64,000 bases of DNA, taken from positions 1-64,000 of the forward strand of contig CAZCST010000008.1 of NCBI GenBank assembly GCA_964501365.1. The letters are read 5' to 3'. Source of the DNA: CAZAMB01 sp964501365. GTDB taxonomy: Bacteria; Planctomycetota; Phycisphaerae; UBA1845. Below are positions 41,878-49,915 of this stretch, piece after piece. The translations under genes and the position numbers were made by a program. Each line of letters starts with the position of its first letter. Position 1 is the stretch's first letter. The notes under the pieces are model-generated. The model was not told where the DNA came from. It searched no databases and saw nothing but the letters and a program-made list of their open reading frames with translations.

Positions 41878-42440
41878 TAATTTTCCTGTTCCTGTTCTTC
41901 CGTCCGCCGCAGCGGCAATCCCAGGCCCGTCAGCAGCGCCCTCGCCTCGGCGTCGCTCCTGGCAGTGGTCACAAACGTGATGTTCATTCCCTGACTCGCC
42001 GTGATTTTTGCAAAATCGATTTCCGAGAAAATCGACTGATCGGGTAGACCCATGCTGTAATTGCCCCGGCCGTCGAAGCTCTTGGGGTTGAGTCCCCGAA
42101 AGTCACGAAGACGCGGGATCACGGCGTTAAAGAGCCGATCCACGAATTCGTACATTCGCTTGTTGCGAAGGGTCACGCGACAGCCGATTTCCATTTCCTC
42201 GCGGACCTTGAAATTCGAGACGGCCACCCGGGCCCGGCGAATCTGCGGCTTTTGGCCCGTGATCCTGGTCATGTCATCCACGGCCGCCGGGAGACGGTTC
42301 TTATCCGTCTGGGGCGATCCCGTGCCCATCGAAACCACAACCTTGCGAAGTTTGGGCACGGCCATGGGATTCTCGATCCCCAACTCCTGCTGAAGCTGCG
42401 TGCGAATCTCGCTGTTAAATTTTTCCAACAACCTTGCCAT
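41877..42440 (-). CDS. rplE: 50S ribosomal protein L5, 187 aa
   Basis: LGIENPMAVPKLRKVVVSMG, ITGQKPQIRRARVAVSNFKV and YSMGLPDQSIFSEIDFAKI identify L5, which binds 5S rRNA with L18. ATG at 42440 is used; a TTG two codons earlier (42446) is an alternative. GGAG lies 10 bases before the ATG. The C-terminus ends with a polar EEQEQEN tail. Confidence 0.96.
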   Translation of the reverse strand: MARLLEKFNSEIRTQLQQELGIENPMAVPKLRKVVVSMGTGSPQTDKNRLPAAVDDMTRITGQKPQIRRARVAVSNFKVREEMEIGCRVTLRNKRMYEFVDRLFNAVIPRLRDFRGLNPKSFDGRGNYSMGLPDQSIFSEIDFAKITASQGMNITFVTTARSDAEARALLTGLGLPLRRTEEQEQEN

Positions 42441-42475
42441 CGACAAACCACTCCGACGGATAACCGTACCTACGT

Positions 42476-42832
42476 CTATTTCGTTCGATCCGCACGCGTC
42501 AACGTGTGCAGCGTCGTTCCCTTGACCGTCACCCGCTTCTTCGAAACCGTCCGGCCCGCCTTATCCCGCTCAACCACGAAGTGAACCCGCGAGCACTTGC
42601 CGGCGCTGGAATCAAAGGGAAGCACGTTGGAAATTGCAATCGGGGCTTCCTTTTGAATGCGTCCGCCCTGGGGATTCTTTCGCGTGGGCCGAACATGGCG
42701 ATAGACGACATTGACGCCCTCCACCACGACGACACCCTTCTCGCGATCGATGCGAAGCACCTTGCCGTTGGCTCCACGATGATCGCCGCAGATCACCTGC
42801 ACCACGTCGTTTTTTCGAATATTCATCGCCAT
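42476..42832 (-). CDS. rplX: 50S ribosomal protein L24, 118 aa
   Basis: NIRKNDVVQVICGDHRGANG, the KOW motif, and EGVNVVYRHVRPTRKNPQGG identify L24, an early 23S assembly protein. There is no good ribosome binding site because a CAACAAGG-type tandem repeat occupies the rplN-rplX gap. Initiation may depend on coupling to rplN. Confidence 0.95.
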   Translation of the reverse strand: MAMNIRKNDVVQVICGDHRGANGKVLRIDREKGVVVVEGVNVVYRHVRPTRKNPQGGRIQKEAPIAISNVLPFDSSAGKCSRVHFVVERDKAGRTVSKKRVTVKGTTLHTLTRADRTK

Positions 42833-42842
42833 GATCGGGTCA

Positions 42843-42866
42843 CTTTTGTCTTGTTGCCTTGTTGGC
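42843..42866 (-). repeat. Octamer tandem repeat (GCCAACAA/GGCAACAA) in the rplN-rplX gap
   Basis: On the minus strand the units GCCAACAA, GGCAACAA and the partial GACAAAA follow one another. They fill the 42-bp gap between rplN (stop 42875) and rplX (start 42832). The same octamer is found four times inside the aldehyde dehydrogenase gene at 20903-20934. Confidence 0.65.
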
Positions 42867-42874
42867 TCGCCAGA

Positions 42875-43291
42875 TCAAACCACTTCCTCAGCCAGCGAAA
42901 CAATCTTCATGAAATTCTTCTCACGAAGCTCACGGGCCACCGCGCCGAAAATTCGCGTGCCGCGCGGTTCGTTCTTCTCGTCGAGCAACACAACCGCATT
43001 GCTGTCGAAGCGGACGTAGCTGCCGTCCGGCCGGCGGTAGGGCCGGCGCATCCGCACGACGACCGCCTTCGCCTTGCGGCGCTTGGAGCGGTCCTTGCGG
43101 TCCACGCCGCCTGAAAAATCACTGTTGGGCAGCGCCTTCTTCACCGTCACCATGACGATGTCGCCGATGGTCGCCGTCTTCAAACGATACTTGCCCGGAC
43201 GGGCCGTGCTGCCCTTGTATACGTTGAACACCATCGCCTGCTTGGCACCGGTGTTGTCCGCAACATCCACCATTGTAAACATCTGAATCAT
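42875..43291 (-). CDS. rplN: 50S ribosomal protein L14, 138 aa
   Basis: MIQMFTMVDVADNTGAKQAM, the core KKALPNSDFSGGVDRKDRSK, VVVRMRRPYRRPDGSYVRFD and the C-terminal GTRIFGAVARELREKNFMKI identify L14. It is longer than E. coli L14 (123 residues) because of an added segment between the two middle motifs. Confidence 0.95.
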   Translation of the reverse strand: MIQMFTMVDVADNTGAKQAMVFNVYKGSTARPGKYRLKTATIGDIVMVTVKKALPNSDFSGGVDRKDRSKRRKAKAVVVRMRRPYRRPDGSYVRFDSNAVVLLDEKNEPRGTRIFGAVARELREKNFMKIVSLAEEVV

Positions 43292-43312
43292 GGCGATCCG
43301 GCCCGAACCTTC

Positions 43313-43627
43313 CTAAATCTGTACCGCGACCACCTGGTCCGCGGAACGCTGATCAACAATACGAAGCAATCGCCAGCACTTGGACTTCGAAATCCGGCGG
43401 CACGCAACCACCTCTACCAGATCGCCCGACTTGGCTTCATTTTTCTCATCGTGCGCCGCCAGCGTGGTCGAGCGTCGAAAGTACTTGCCGTACTTGCCGT
43501 GCTTGACCATGAAGTCGTAGCGCACACGGATGGTCTTGTCGCCCTTGTCGGAGGTGACGGTGCCCAGCCGCACATCGCGCTCACCGCGGCCCTGTTCAGC
43601 CTTTGCCTGTTCGAGAGTATTGCTCAT
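43313..43627 (-). CDS. rpsQ: 30S ribosomal protein S17, 104 aa
   Basis: RLGTVTSDKGDKTIRVRYDF and AAHDEKNEAKSGDLVEVVAC with RRISKSKCWRLLRIV identify S17, a primary 16S rRNA 5'-domain binder. A short charged N-terminal extension precedes the OB-fold. Confidence 0.95.
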   Translation of the reverse strand: MSNTLEQAKAEQGRGERDVRLGTVTSDKGDKTIRVRYDFMVKHGKYGKYFRRSTTLAAHDEKNEAKSGDLVEVVACRRISKSKCWRLLRIVDQRSADQVVAVQI

Positions 43628-43660
43628 ACGCGCCGCGTTACCTTTTCGAAGTACCTTACC

Positions 43661-43960
43661 TTACTTGGCCTTTGCCTTTGACTGGCCCCTGGCCTTTGCC
43701 GGCTTTCCCTTGGCCTCTTCCTTCTTATGACTTCCAACCGCCTCAAGATGCATCTGCTTTTCCTCGATGCCCGTCTCGCCGCGCTGCTTCATGACTGTCA
43801 GCACGCGGGCAATTTCCTTGCGAATGCCCTTGAGCTGATGCGGGTTCTCCAGCTTTTCGGTCACGGACTGCGCCCGCACATCAAAAAGATGCCTCCGAAG
43901 CCGATCGAGCTCCACGTGCAAATCAGGCATCTTGAGTTCCCGGATTTCGCTGATTTTCAT
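43661..43960 (-). CDS. rpmC: 50S ribosomal protein L29 with Lys-rich tail, 99 aa
   Basis: The L29 helical hairpin is recognised: MKISEIRELKMPDLHVELDR, LRRHLFDVRAQSVTEKLENP and RKEIARVLTVMKQR. An extra tail of about 30 residues rich in Lys/Ala (EAKGKPAKARGQSKAKAK) follows. The start is ATG at 43960 (an ATG directly before it, 43963, is equivalent). L29 lies at the peptide exit tunnel. Confidence 0.93.
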   Translation of the reverse strand: MKISEIRELKMPDLHVELDRLRRHLFDVRAQSVTEKLENPHQLKGIRKEIARVLTVMKQRGETGIEEKQMHLEAVGSHKKEEAKGKPAKARGQSKAKAK

Positions 43961-43980
43961 CATCGCCGCACAAATCTCAC

Positions 43981-44400
43981 TTATAATCCGTGACGCCTGC
44001 GAACAAACTTGCACCGAAACGGCATCTTATGGGCCACGCGCGACAACGCATCCCTGGCCACTGATTCATCCACGCCTGCCACTTCAAACAACACGTTGCC
44101 CGGTCGAACCGTTGCAACCCAGAATTCGGGATCGCCCTTGCCCTTGCCCATTCGGGTTTCAAGCGGCTTGGAGGAAACCGGCTTGTGCGGAAAAATCCGT
44201 ACATACACTTTGCCTTCGCGGCGAAGGTAGTGAGTTGCGGCCACGCGGCCGGCCTCAATCTGCCGGGCGGTGATCCAGCCGATGCCCAGGCACTGCAACC
44301 CAAATTCGCCGAAGGCGACCGTGTTGCCCTTATTGGCGACGCCGCGCACCTTGCCGCGCTGGCTCTTTCGCCATTTCACTCTTTTGGGCATCAACGCCAT
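43981..44400 (-). CDS. rplP: 50S ribosomal protein L16, 139 aa
   Basis: MALMPKRVKWRKSQRGKVRG, GWITARQIEAGRVAATHYLR and KPVSSKPLETRMGKGKGDPE identify L16, which helps form the A-site and helicase-like region of the 50S subunit. Normal length. Confidence 0.96.
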   Translation of the reverse strand: MALMPKRVKWRKSQRGKVRGVANKGNTVAFGEFGLQCLGIGWITARQIEAGRVAATHYLRREGKVYVRIFPHKPVSSKPLETRMGKGKGDPEFWVATVRPGNVLFEVAGVDESVARDALSRVAHKMPFRCKFVRRRHGL

Positions 44401-44459
44401 AAAACAACTCCACCTTCAGGGTGGCATGGTCGCACGAAGCGCCGCCATGCCGTCAAAAT

Positions 44460-45164
44460 CTAGCCGCGCTTTCCGCGACGACCTTCACGATTACGCTGGG
44501 GAGGAGCTTCTTCAATCATCGCTTCCTCGCCGTAGCGACCCTTGTATAACCATACCTTGATGCCGATCGCGCCATACTTGGTGCGACAGGTTGCCGTGCC
44601 GTAGTCCACGTTTGCCTGGAGCGTATGCAGCGGAATCGACCCGCGAATCTGCATTTCACGTCGGGCCATTTCCGCCCCGCCCAGGCGACCCGACATCATG
44701 ACCTTGACGCCCTTGGCGCCGGCGGCCATCGCCGCGTCGATGCGCTGCTTCATCACACGGCGGAAACCGGCGCGCTTCTTGAGCTGCTCGGAGACCGACT
44801 CGGCAATCAGCTTGGCGCTGCCGTCGGGATTCTTGATCTCGACGATGTTCAAACTCACATTGCGGTCGATCAGGTTTTCAATGGCTTCCTTGAGCTTGTC
44901 CACCTCGGCACCCTTAGGACCGATCACCAGACCGGGCCGGGCCGTGTGCAGCATCACCTTCACCTCGTTACGCGTTCGCTCGACTTCAACCTTGGCGACG
45001 GCGGCGTAGGGCGGCTGCTGATTCAGCTTCTTCTCAACGAAGTTGCGGATCTTTTGATCCTCAATCAGAAACTCGGCGAAGGCCGCCTTCGGCGCAAACC
45101 AGCGCGAACGCCAATCTTCCGTGATGCCCACCCGGAAACCAACTGGATTTACTTTCTGACCCAC
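44460..45164 (-). CDS. rpsC: 30S ribosomal protein S3, 234 aa
   Basis: VGQKVNPVGFRVGITEDWRS at the N-terminus, the KH-domain GLVIGPKGAEVDKLKEAIEN, and RREMQIRGSIPLHTLQANVD, with YGAIGIKVWLYKG, identify S3. The real start is GTG at 45164 (6 bases after GGAG); the earlier frame start adds ten unconserved residues. A basic tail (RNREGRRGKRG) ends it. Confidence 0.96.
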   Translation of the reverse strand: MGQKVNPVGFRVGITEDWRSRWFAPKAAFAEFLIEDQKIRNFVEKKLNQQPPYAAVAKVEVERTRNEVKVMLHTARPGLVIGPKGAEVDKLKEAIENLIDRNVSLNIVEIKNPDGSAKLIAESVSEQLKKRAGFRRVMKQRIDAAMAAGAKGVKVMMSGRLGGAEMARREMQIRGSIPLHTLQANVDYGTATCRTKYGAIGIKVWLYKGRYGEEAMIEEAPPQRNREGRRGKRG

Positions 45165-45209
45165 ACGCAACTCCGCGATCGGCCCGCCGGGCACTCCGGC
45201 AAACCAACA

Positions 45210-45563
45210 TTATTTTTCCGCGACAACCACAACAATATGGCTCGTCCGCTTGGCAATTGGATGCGCACGTCCACGATCCTTCGGCTTCCAGCGCTGATGG
45301 ACCGGACCCGCATCCACCCAGGCCTCCTTCACGACGAGCCGCCGCATGTCGGCTTCCTGCTCATCCGCATTGACCATTGCCGACTTCAACACGTTTCGTA
45401 CAAACACCGCGGCGCGATTGGGATTGAACCGCAATTGCTCCACCGCATCGCCACAACGACGGCCGCGAATCAGCCCGACGACCAGTCGCGCCTTGCGCGG
45501 ACCAATGCGGGCGAAACGATGTTTCGCTGACCACGTGCGCTGTTCTGTTACTGTCTCAGCCAT
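45210..45563 (-). CDS. rplV: 50S ribosomal protein L22, 117 aa
   Basis: KHRFARIGPRKARLVVGLIR, NRAAVFVRNVLKSAMVNADE and GRAHPIAKRTSHIVVVVAEK identify L22, which lines the peptide exit tunnel and is the site of macrolide-resistance mutations in other bacteria. ATG at 45563 (MAETVTEQ) has GGAA 7 bases upstream and gives normal length. Confidence 0.96.
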   Translation of the reverse strand: MAETVTEQRTWSAKHRFARIGPRKARLVVGLIRGRRCGDAVEQLRFNPNRAAVFVRNVLKSAMVNADEQEADMRRLVVKEAWVDAGPVHQRWKPKDRGRAHPIAKRTSHIVVVVAEK

Positions 45564-45660
45564 CTGAATTTCCGGTTCGATAAAACGTCGCGATTTCGCT
45601 GTTCGCTTCGTGACATTCAAATTACTGCATTACGAAATTTCCGCATCACCGGCTCAACAA

Positions 45661-45951
45661 TCACCCGGTCTTACCCGGAGCCGGCGCCTTCTTCACGCCG
45701 CTGTGGCCGCGAAACTGCCGCGTCGGGCTGAACTCGCCCAGCTTGTGCCCAACCATGTCTTCCGTGACGTACACGGGGTGAAACATTTTTCCGTTGTGAA
45801 CTTCAAACCGCTGGCCGATGAACTCCGGCACGATCGTGCAGCGTCTCGCCCAGGTCTTCACCACCATACTGGTCCCGGTGGCCTTGAGGTTGGAGACCTT
45901 GCGATACAGCTTTTCGTCTACGAACGGTCCTTTTTTTTGCGATCGAGCCAT
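45661..45951 (-). CDS. rpsS: 30S ribosomal protein S19, 96 aa
   Basis: MARSQKKGPFVDEKLYRKVS, TWARRCTIVPEFIGQRFEVH and EDMVGHKLGEFSPTRQFRGH identify S19, in the 30S head near the decoding centre. The gap to rplB contains a GAACTC/TTCAAG tandem repeat (45954-45986). Confidence 0.96.
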   Translation of the reverse strand: MARSQKKGPFVDEKLYRKVSNLKATGTSMVVKTWARRCTIVPEFIGQRFEVHNGKMFHPVYVTEDMVGHKLGEFSPTRQFRGHSGVKKAPAPGKTG

Positions 45952-45953
45952 CT

Positions 45954-45986
45954 TTAACTCTTGAATCTCTTAAACTCTTGAACTCT
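45954..45986. repeat. AACTCTTGAA tandem repeat in the rplB-rpsS gap
   Basis: TTAACTCTTGAATCTCTTAA is followed by ACTCTTGAACTCTA. It is a degenerate array of about 9-10 bp units in the short gap between rplB (stop 45998) and rpsS (start 45951). It is related to the GAACTC and GTTCAA arrays at other gene junctions. Confidence 0.5.
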
Positions 45987-45997
45987 ATCCCCTATCT

Positions 45998-46864
45998 CTA
46001 ACGTCCCGGTGTTGGCAGCTGGCCATAACGGACACTTCGGCGACGTCGCAAAATTCGTGGATTCGACGGCTTCCGAGGTCCGCGAGTCCGCCCGCCCTTG
46101 GCAAGCTTGCCCCACGGACTGCACGGGTGACGTCCGCCGCCGCTGCGACCTTCGCCACCACCCAGCGGGTGGGTAACGGGATTTTGAGCGGTTCCACGAA
46201 CCGTCGGCCTGATTCCGCGATGACGGGTTCGCCCCGCCTTGCCCCATCGCACATTCTGATGATCGGCGTTGCCCAGTTGCCCGATGGTTGCACGGCACTC
46301 GACGCGCACCTCGCGCATTTCGCCGGATGGAAGAACGATGACAGCCCAGTCTTCGTTACGCGACATAAGCCGGGCTGAACCGCCGGCACTGCGGACAAGT
46401 TTGCCGCCCTGTCCGGGATTCATCTCAATGTTGTGTACTTCCAAGCCTGCCGGGATATTGCGAAGCGGAAGCGCGTTTCCTGTCTTGGGTTCAACGTCGG
46501 TCCCGCTCTCGATTTTTTCCCCAACCTTCAGGCCAACCGGAGCGAGAATATAACGCTTCTCGCCGTCGGCGTACTGGAGGAGCGCTATGTAGCACGAGCG
46601 GTTTGGATCATATTCGACACCAAGAACGGTTGCGGCCACTCCATCCTTACTCCGTTTGAAATCGATCCGGCGGTAGATTCGCCGGGCGCCGCCACCGATA
46701 TGCCGGGTGGTGATGAACCCATGATGGTTGCGGCCGCCTGTTTTGCGAATGCGCTCGCAAAGCGACTTCTCCGGCCTCTTTTTCTTGTCCGTCAATTCAG
46801 CGAAGTCGTTGACTGTGGAGTCACGACGACCTGCCGAAGTCGGATTGTAAATTTTGATTCCCAT
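45998..46864 (-). CDS. rplB: 50S ribosomal protein L2, 288 aa
   Basis: GIKIYNPTSAGRRDSTVNDF, RIRKTGGRNHHGFITTRHIG and the peptidyl-transferase-adjacent motifs GQLGNADHQNVRWGKAGRTR and GGGEGRSGGGRHPCSPWGKL identify L2. The start is ATG at 46864; the upstream ATG at 46882 adds 6 unconserved residues. It is slightly longer than E. coli L2 (273). Confidence 0.96.
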   Translation of the reverse strand: MGIKIYNPTSAGRRDSTVNDFAELTDKKKRPEKSLCERIRKTGGRNHHGFITTRHIGGGARRIYRRIDFKRSKDGVAATVLGVEYDPNRSCYIALLQYADGEKRYILAPVGLKVGEKIESGTDVEPKTGNALPLRNIPAGLEVHNIEMNPGQGGKLVRSAGGSARLMSRNEDWAVIVLPSGEMREVRVECRATIGQLGNADHQNVRWGKAGRTRHRGIRPTVRGTAQNPVTHPLGGGEGRSGGGRHPCSPWGKLAKGGRTRGPRKPSNPRILRRRRSVRYGQLPTPGR

Positions 46865-46920
46865 GATGCACTTCGAATTCAATCACCCGCGAACTTCAGT
46901 TCGCAGGCTCCGACACCACC

Positions 46921-47232
46921 CTAGAACAAATCAATATGATGATCCGCCTGAAGAACCACCACGGCCTTCTTCCAATCCGGCGTTTTTCCCATCTTGAATC
47001 GCACGCGCCGCGGCTTACCCTTGCGGATCGACGTGCGAACGGACTGCACCTTGACATTGTAAATTTTTTCGACCGCCTGCTTGATAACGGCTTTGGTCGC
47101 ATTTTTATCCACTTCAAATGCAAACGCCCCGCCGCGTGCCGGCAGGTGATTCGTTGCATCGTGTGACTTCTGGGCCTGATGCGTGCCCTTTTCAGTCACC
47201 AGCGGTCGTTTGATTACGTGATAAATATCCAT
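46921..47232 (-). CDS. rplW: 50S ribosomal protein L23, 103 aa
   Basis: MDIYHVIKRPLVTEKGTHQA, FAFEVDKNATKAVIKQAVEK and SVRTSIRKGKPRRVRFKMGK identify L23, the exit-tunnel docking site for trigger factor and SRP. Normal length. Confidence 0.95.
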   Translation of the reverse strand: MDIYHVIKRPLVTEKGTHQAQKSHDATNHLPARGGAFAFEVDKNATKAVIKQAVEKIYNVKVQSVRTSIRKGKPRRVRFKMGKTPDWKKAVVVLQADHHIDLF

Positions 47233-47246
47233 GATCGATACAACCC

Positions 47247-47888
47247 TTATGCTGTGCTGACCGCACCCAGCTTCCCGCCCGCAAGTTTCTCAAAAGCCGG
47301 CCTGGTCATGATCAGACGCGGACGGCGCAACACCTCATAGGCGTGCAGCTCATCAACGACCTTAATATCTGTGTTGTGAATATTTCGTGCAGAGAGGTGG
47401 GCGTTTTTGTCCGGAGCGTGCAAGGCAAACGTGCAACCGCGATCCACCGAAAGCGCCGACAACATCGAACTGAAAACTTTCGTCTTCGGCTCCTTGCATT
47501 GAAACCCATCGATGATCAGAACCTGCTGGGCCTGAATCTTCGCAAGGATGGCGCTATCCCGTGCCAGCCGCCTCATTTTCTTGGGCAATTCCTTGGTGGC
47601 TCGGGGACCGCGCTTGGCAAACGCCCTGCCGCCGCCCTTCCGGACCGGGGTACGAATCTGACCCGCACGGGCATTACCGGTTCCCTTCTGGCGGTACAAC
47701 TTCCGAGTCGAACCGGCCACATGCTTTTTGCCCTTGGTGCGAGCGCTGTGCTGACGCTGATGATCCAGAAATGCGATCACCGCCTGCTTCAGCAGCTTGT
47801 CGCGGACACGCCCACCCAGAACCTCCGGGTCGATGTCCAGCGAGCCCTTCGACTCGCCTTTCATATTAAAAACTGGAACAGACAGCAT
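47247..47888 (-). CDS. rplD: 50S ribosomal protein L4, 213 aa
   Basis: RQHSARTKGKKHVAGSTRKL, the tunnel-loop region YRQKGTGNARAGQIRTPVRK, and GGRAFAKRGPRATKELPKKM identify L4. It is an assembly protein; in E. coli it also autoregulates the S10 operon. Confidence 0.96.
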   Translation of the reverse strand: MLSVPVFNMKGESKGSLDIDPEVLGGRVRDKLLKQAVIAFLDHQRQHSARTKGKKHVAGSTRKLYRQKGTGNARAGQIRTPVRKGGGRAFAKRGPRATKELPKKMRRLARDSAILAKIQAQQVLIIDGFQCKEPKTKVFSSMLSALSVDRGCTFALHAPDKNAHLSARNIHNTDIKVVDELHAYEVLRRPRLIMTRPAFEKLAGGKLGAVSTA

Positions 47889-47912
47889 GGCCCGAATATC
47901 CCTTCTTCCGGA

Positions 47913-48575
47913 TTAACCCTTCTTCTTTGAACGCCGGACCATGACGACCGATCCGACCGGGCCCGGAACACTTCCGCGAATCACCATCACGTGATTCTCC
48001 GGATCGATCCGAAGCAATCGCAAATTACTCATCGTGCAACGCACCGAGCCCATGTGACCGGCCATGCGCTTGCCCTTCTTGACCGACTGACCGGTACCAC
48101 GAGGTGCATGAGCACCGATACCGCCTGGCGAACGATGCTTTCGCTCTGTACCGTGCGACTGGGGCATACCGCCAAAGCCGTGGCGCTTCATCACACCCTG
48201 GAAACCCTTGCCTTTGGTAACGCCCGTCACATCGACGAACTTGGTACCTTCGGCGAAGAGGTCCACCGTAAGCACGTCGCCCGCAGAATGTTCCGCGGGC
48301 TCCGTCAAACGAACTTCTTTGATGGCTTTCTTGGGGCCGGTTCCAACCTTTCCACAATGCCCAATCAGCGGCATCGTCGAGCGGTGCGGCTTGACGTCTT
48401 CGAAGCCAAGCTGCAAGGCGTCATAACCGTCAGCCTCTTGAGTGCGCACACACAGGACCACGCACGGACCGGCCTTTAACACCGTTGCCGGTTCGGCCGT
48501 ACCCTTCTCGTCGAGGATCCGCGTGATTCCGATTTTCGTGGCCAGCAATCCGGGTCGCATACGATCGTTCACCAT
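47913..48575 (-). CDS. rplC: 50S ribosomal protein L3, 220 aa
   Basis: GLLATKIGITRILDEKGTAE near the start, TKGKGFQGVMKRHGFGGMPQ, and SPGGIGAHAPRGTGQSVKKG identify L3, which helps initiate 50S assembly near the peptidyl-transferase centre. The first ATG (48575) is used; a second at 48560 is possible because the only AGG-like sequence lies very close to the first. Confidence 0.95.
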   Translation of the reverse strand: MVNDRMRPGLLATKIGITRILDEKGTAEPATVLKAGPCVVLCVRTQEADGYDALQLGFEDVKPHRSTMPLIGHCGKVGTGPKKAIKEVRLTEPAEHSAGDVLTVDLFAEGTKFVDVTGVTKGKGFQGVMKRHGFGGMPQSHGTERKHRSPGGIGAHAPRGTGQSVKKGKRMAGHMGSVRCTMSNLRLLRIDPENHVMVIRGSVPGPVGSVVMVRRSKKKG

Positions 48576-48708
48576 CTCCGCCTGCTGAAAAGCCTGGCGG
48601 GTTTTTCGACTCTTTCGCGTGCGATAAAACTCACACGCCTATTGTCTCAGAAAAGAAAGACGAGCAAGCACTACGCCATCCGCCGGCGTCAGCTACGGGC
48701 GCCTGATC
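48576..48708. other. Intergenic gap between rpsJ and rplC
   Basis: No gene in these 133 bp. It contains GC-rich inverted halves (CCGCC at 48588-48592 and GGCGG at 48596-48600 region) but no good terminator with a T run in the operon direction, so read-through from rpsJ to rplC is expected. Confidence 0.3.
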
Positions 48709-49020
48709 TTATGTCTTGATCTTTACAAAAACACCGGCCGGAACCTGGATGCGATTGATCGCTTCCACTGTCCTGGCCGAAGGTTCACTGATATCGATAA
48801 TTCTCTTGTGCGTTCGCATCTCAAACTGCTCGCGCGACTTCTTGTCGATGTGCGGGCTTCGCAGCACCGTGTATCGCTCGACGCGCGTGGGCAGGGGAAT
48901 CGGTCCGTGCACCTTGGCACTGGTCCGTTTGGCCTGCTCGACAATTTCCTTCGCCGAGGCATCAAGGGCACGGAAATCGTAGGCTTCCATGCGAATCCGG
49001 ATTCGATTTTGAGTGCTCAC
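48709..49020 (-). CDS. rpsJ: 30S ribosomal protein S10, 103 aa
   Basis: NRIRIRMEAYDFRALDASAK, then EIVEQAKRTSAKVHGPIPLP, RSPHIDKKSREQFEMRTHKR and SARTVEAINRIQVPAGVFVK identify S10, also the NusE transcription factor. It starts with GTG at 49020. It is the first gene of the S10 operon here; rpsL, rpsG, fusA and tuf do not precede it. Confidence 0.96.
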   Translation of the reverse strand: MSTQNRIRIRMEAYDFRALDASAKEIVEQAKRTSAKVHGPIPLPTRVERYTVLRSPHIDKKSREQFEMRTHKRIIDISEPSARTVEAINRIQVPAGVFVKIKT

Positions 49021-49089
49021 GCCTTATACAATCCTTACCGCAACATTGTGCGATTGGTTTTCAGTGCCAAAAATGGCGACAGATTGGCT

Positions 49090-49117
49090 AGCATATAGCC
49101 GCCCTGTCGCCTGTCAA
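49090..49117 (-). promoter_or_regulatory. Sigma70-type promoter of the S10 operon
   Basis: On the minus strand, -35 TTGACA (49117-49112, perfect) and -10 TATGCT (49095-49090) are separated by 16 bp. Transcription would start about 60 bases before the rpsJ start codon. No strong alternative promoter was seen further into the operon. Confidence 0.7.
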
Positions 49118-49213
49118 CACCGGGAAACGACTCTTTTTTTTCCGATTTGTTACAAAAAACCGGTCCGACTCTTCCCAATTTACCTTTCGGGTTGATTCCG
49201 TCGGCTTGCGTTG

Positions 49214-49534
49214 TTACGGCTGCCGTTTTCCCGGCGGTGGCTGCCCCTGGCCCTGCCGAAATGGCGCCAGATCGACGGCTTGAATCACGTCCACCGCTGC
49301 TTTGTTCGCATCAAACCGGTACACAATCATTTTCTGCGCCGGAACATCTACGACATAAAGGTACTCCTCGTCTGTCTGCGGCGTGGTACCCACAGACATG
49401 ATGTAATCCCCGCCTGTTGCCGTCATTCCTGCAGCCAACGCCGGCTCGGGGCGGGAAGTTACCAGCACCAACCCCACCAACATGATGACTGCCGTGGTGG
49501 ACAGCACGCCAATCGCAAAATTCTTCTGATCCAT
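49214..49534 (-). CDS. Small membrane-anchored or secreted protein, 106 aa
   Basis: An N-terminal hydrophobic segment (residues 8-25, GVLSTTAVIMLVGLVLV) precedes a short extracytoplasmic domain with GGDYIMSVGTTPQ and EYLYVVDVPAQKMIVYRFD, then a Pro/Gln tail. GGAG lies 6 bases before the ATG. The middle resembles the adjacent protein at 49567-49851 (GGGGYVCATARASGRTYEVL, HMIDLATRRLHTFYPD), so the two are probably a tandem duplication. Function unknown; both resemble parts of beta-propeller or secreted quality-control repeats only in composition. Confidence 0.7.
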   Translation of the reverse strand: MDQKNFAIGVLSTTAVIMLVGLVLVTSRPEPALAAGMTATGGDYIMSVGTTPQTDEEYLYVVDVPAQKMIVYRFDANKAAVDVIQAVDLAPFRQGQGQPPPGKRQP

Positions 49535-49566
49535 GATGTTCTCCTCGAAACCAGCCTATGGCCGGG

Positions 49567-49851
49567 CTATTTTCCAAAATCCTTGTCCAGATCACGCGGG
49601 ACTGCCGTGAAGAGCAACTTCCCCCTGTCGGGATAAAACGTGTGCAATCGGCGCGTAGCCAAATCGATCATATGCAGCACCTCGTACGTCCGACCCGATG
49701 CCCGTGCCGTTGCACAGACATATCCGCCCCCACCCGCGCGGGCAGCCTGGGCCATTGCGGTGGGCAACGGCGACGCCTGCGCCACCAGCAGCATAAAAAG
49801 CACTCCGTTGACTGCCGCCAGCGCAGCAATCACCCATCGTTTCGTTTTCAT
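49567..49851 (-). CDS. Small secreted protein, 94 aa, paralogue of its downstream neighbour
   Basis: The N-terminus has a signal-like segment (VIAALAAVNGVLFMLLVAQ) with a probable cleavage after MAQA. The rest carries GGGGYVCATARASGRTYEVL, then HMIDLATRRLHTFYPD. AAGGAG lies 5 bases before the ATG. The same layout and spacing of key residues as the gene at 49214-49534 support an ancestral tandem duplication. Function unknown. Confidence 0.7.
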   Translation of the reverse strand: MKTKRWVIAALAAVNGVLFMLLVAQASPLPTAMAQAARAGGGGYVCATARASGRTYEVLHMIDLATRRLHTFYPDRGKLLFTAVPRDLDKDFGK

Positions 49852-49915
49852 GGCATCTCCTTTTCAGCAGAAATCGGTTGCAGAGTGACAGATCGTGTCA
49901 CTACCTTACGAAAAG

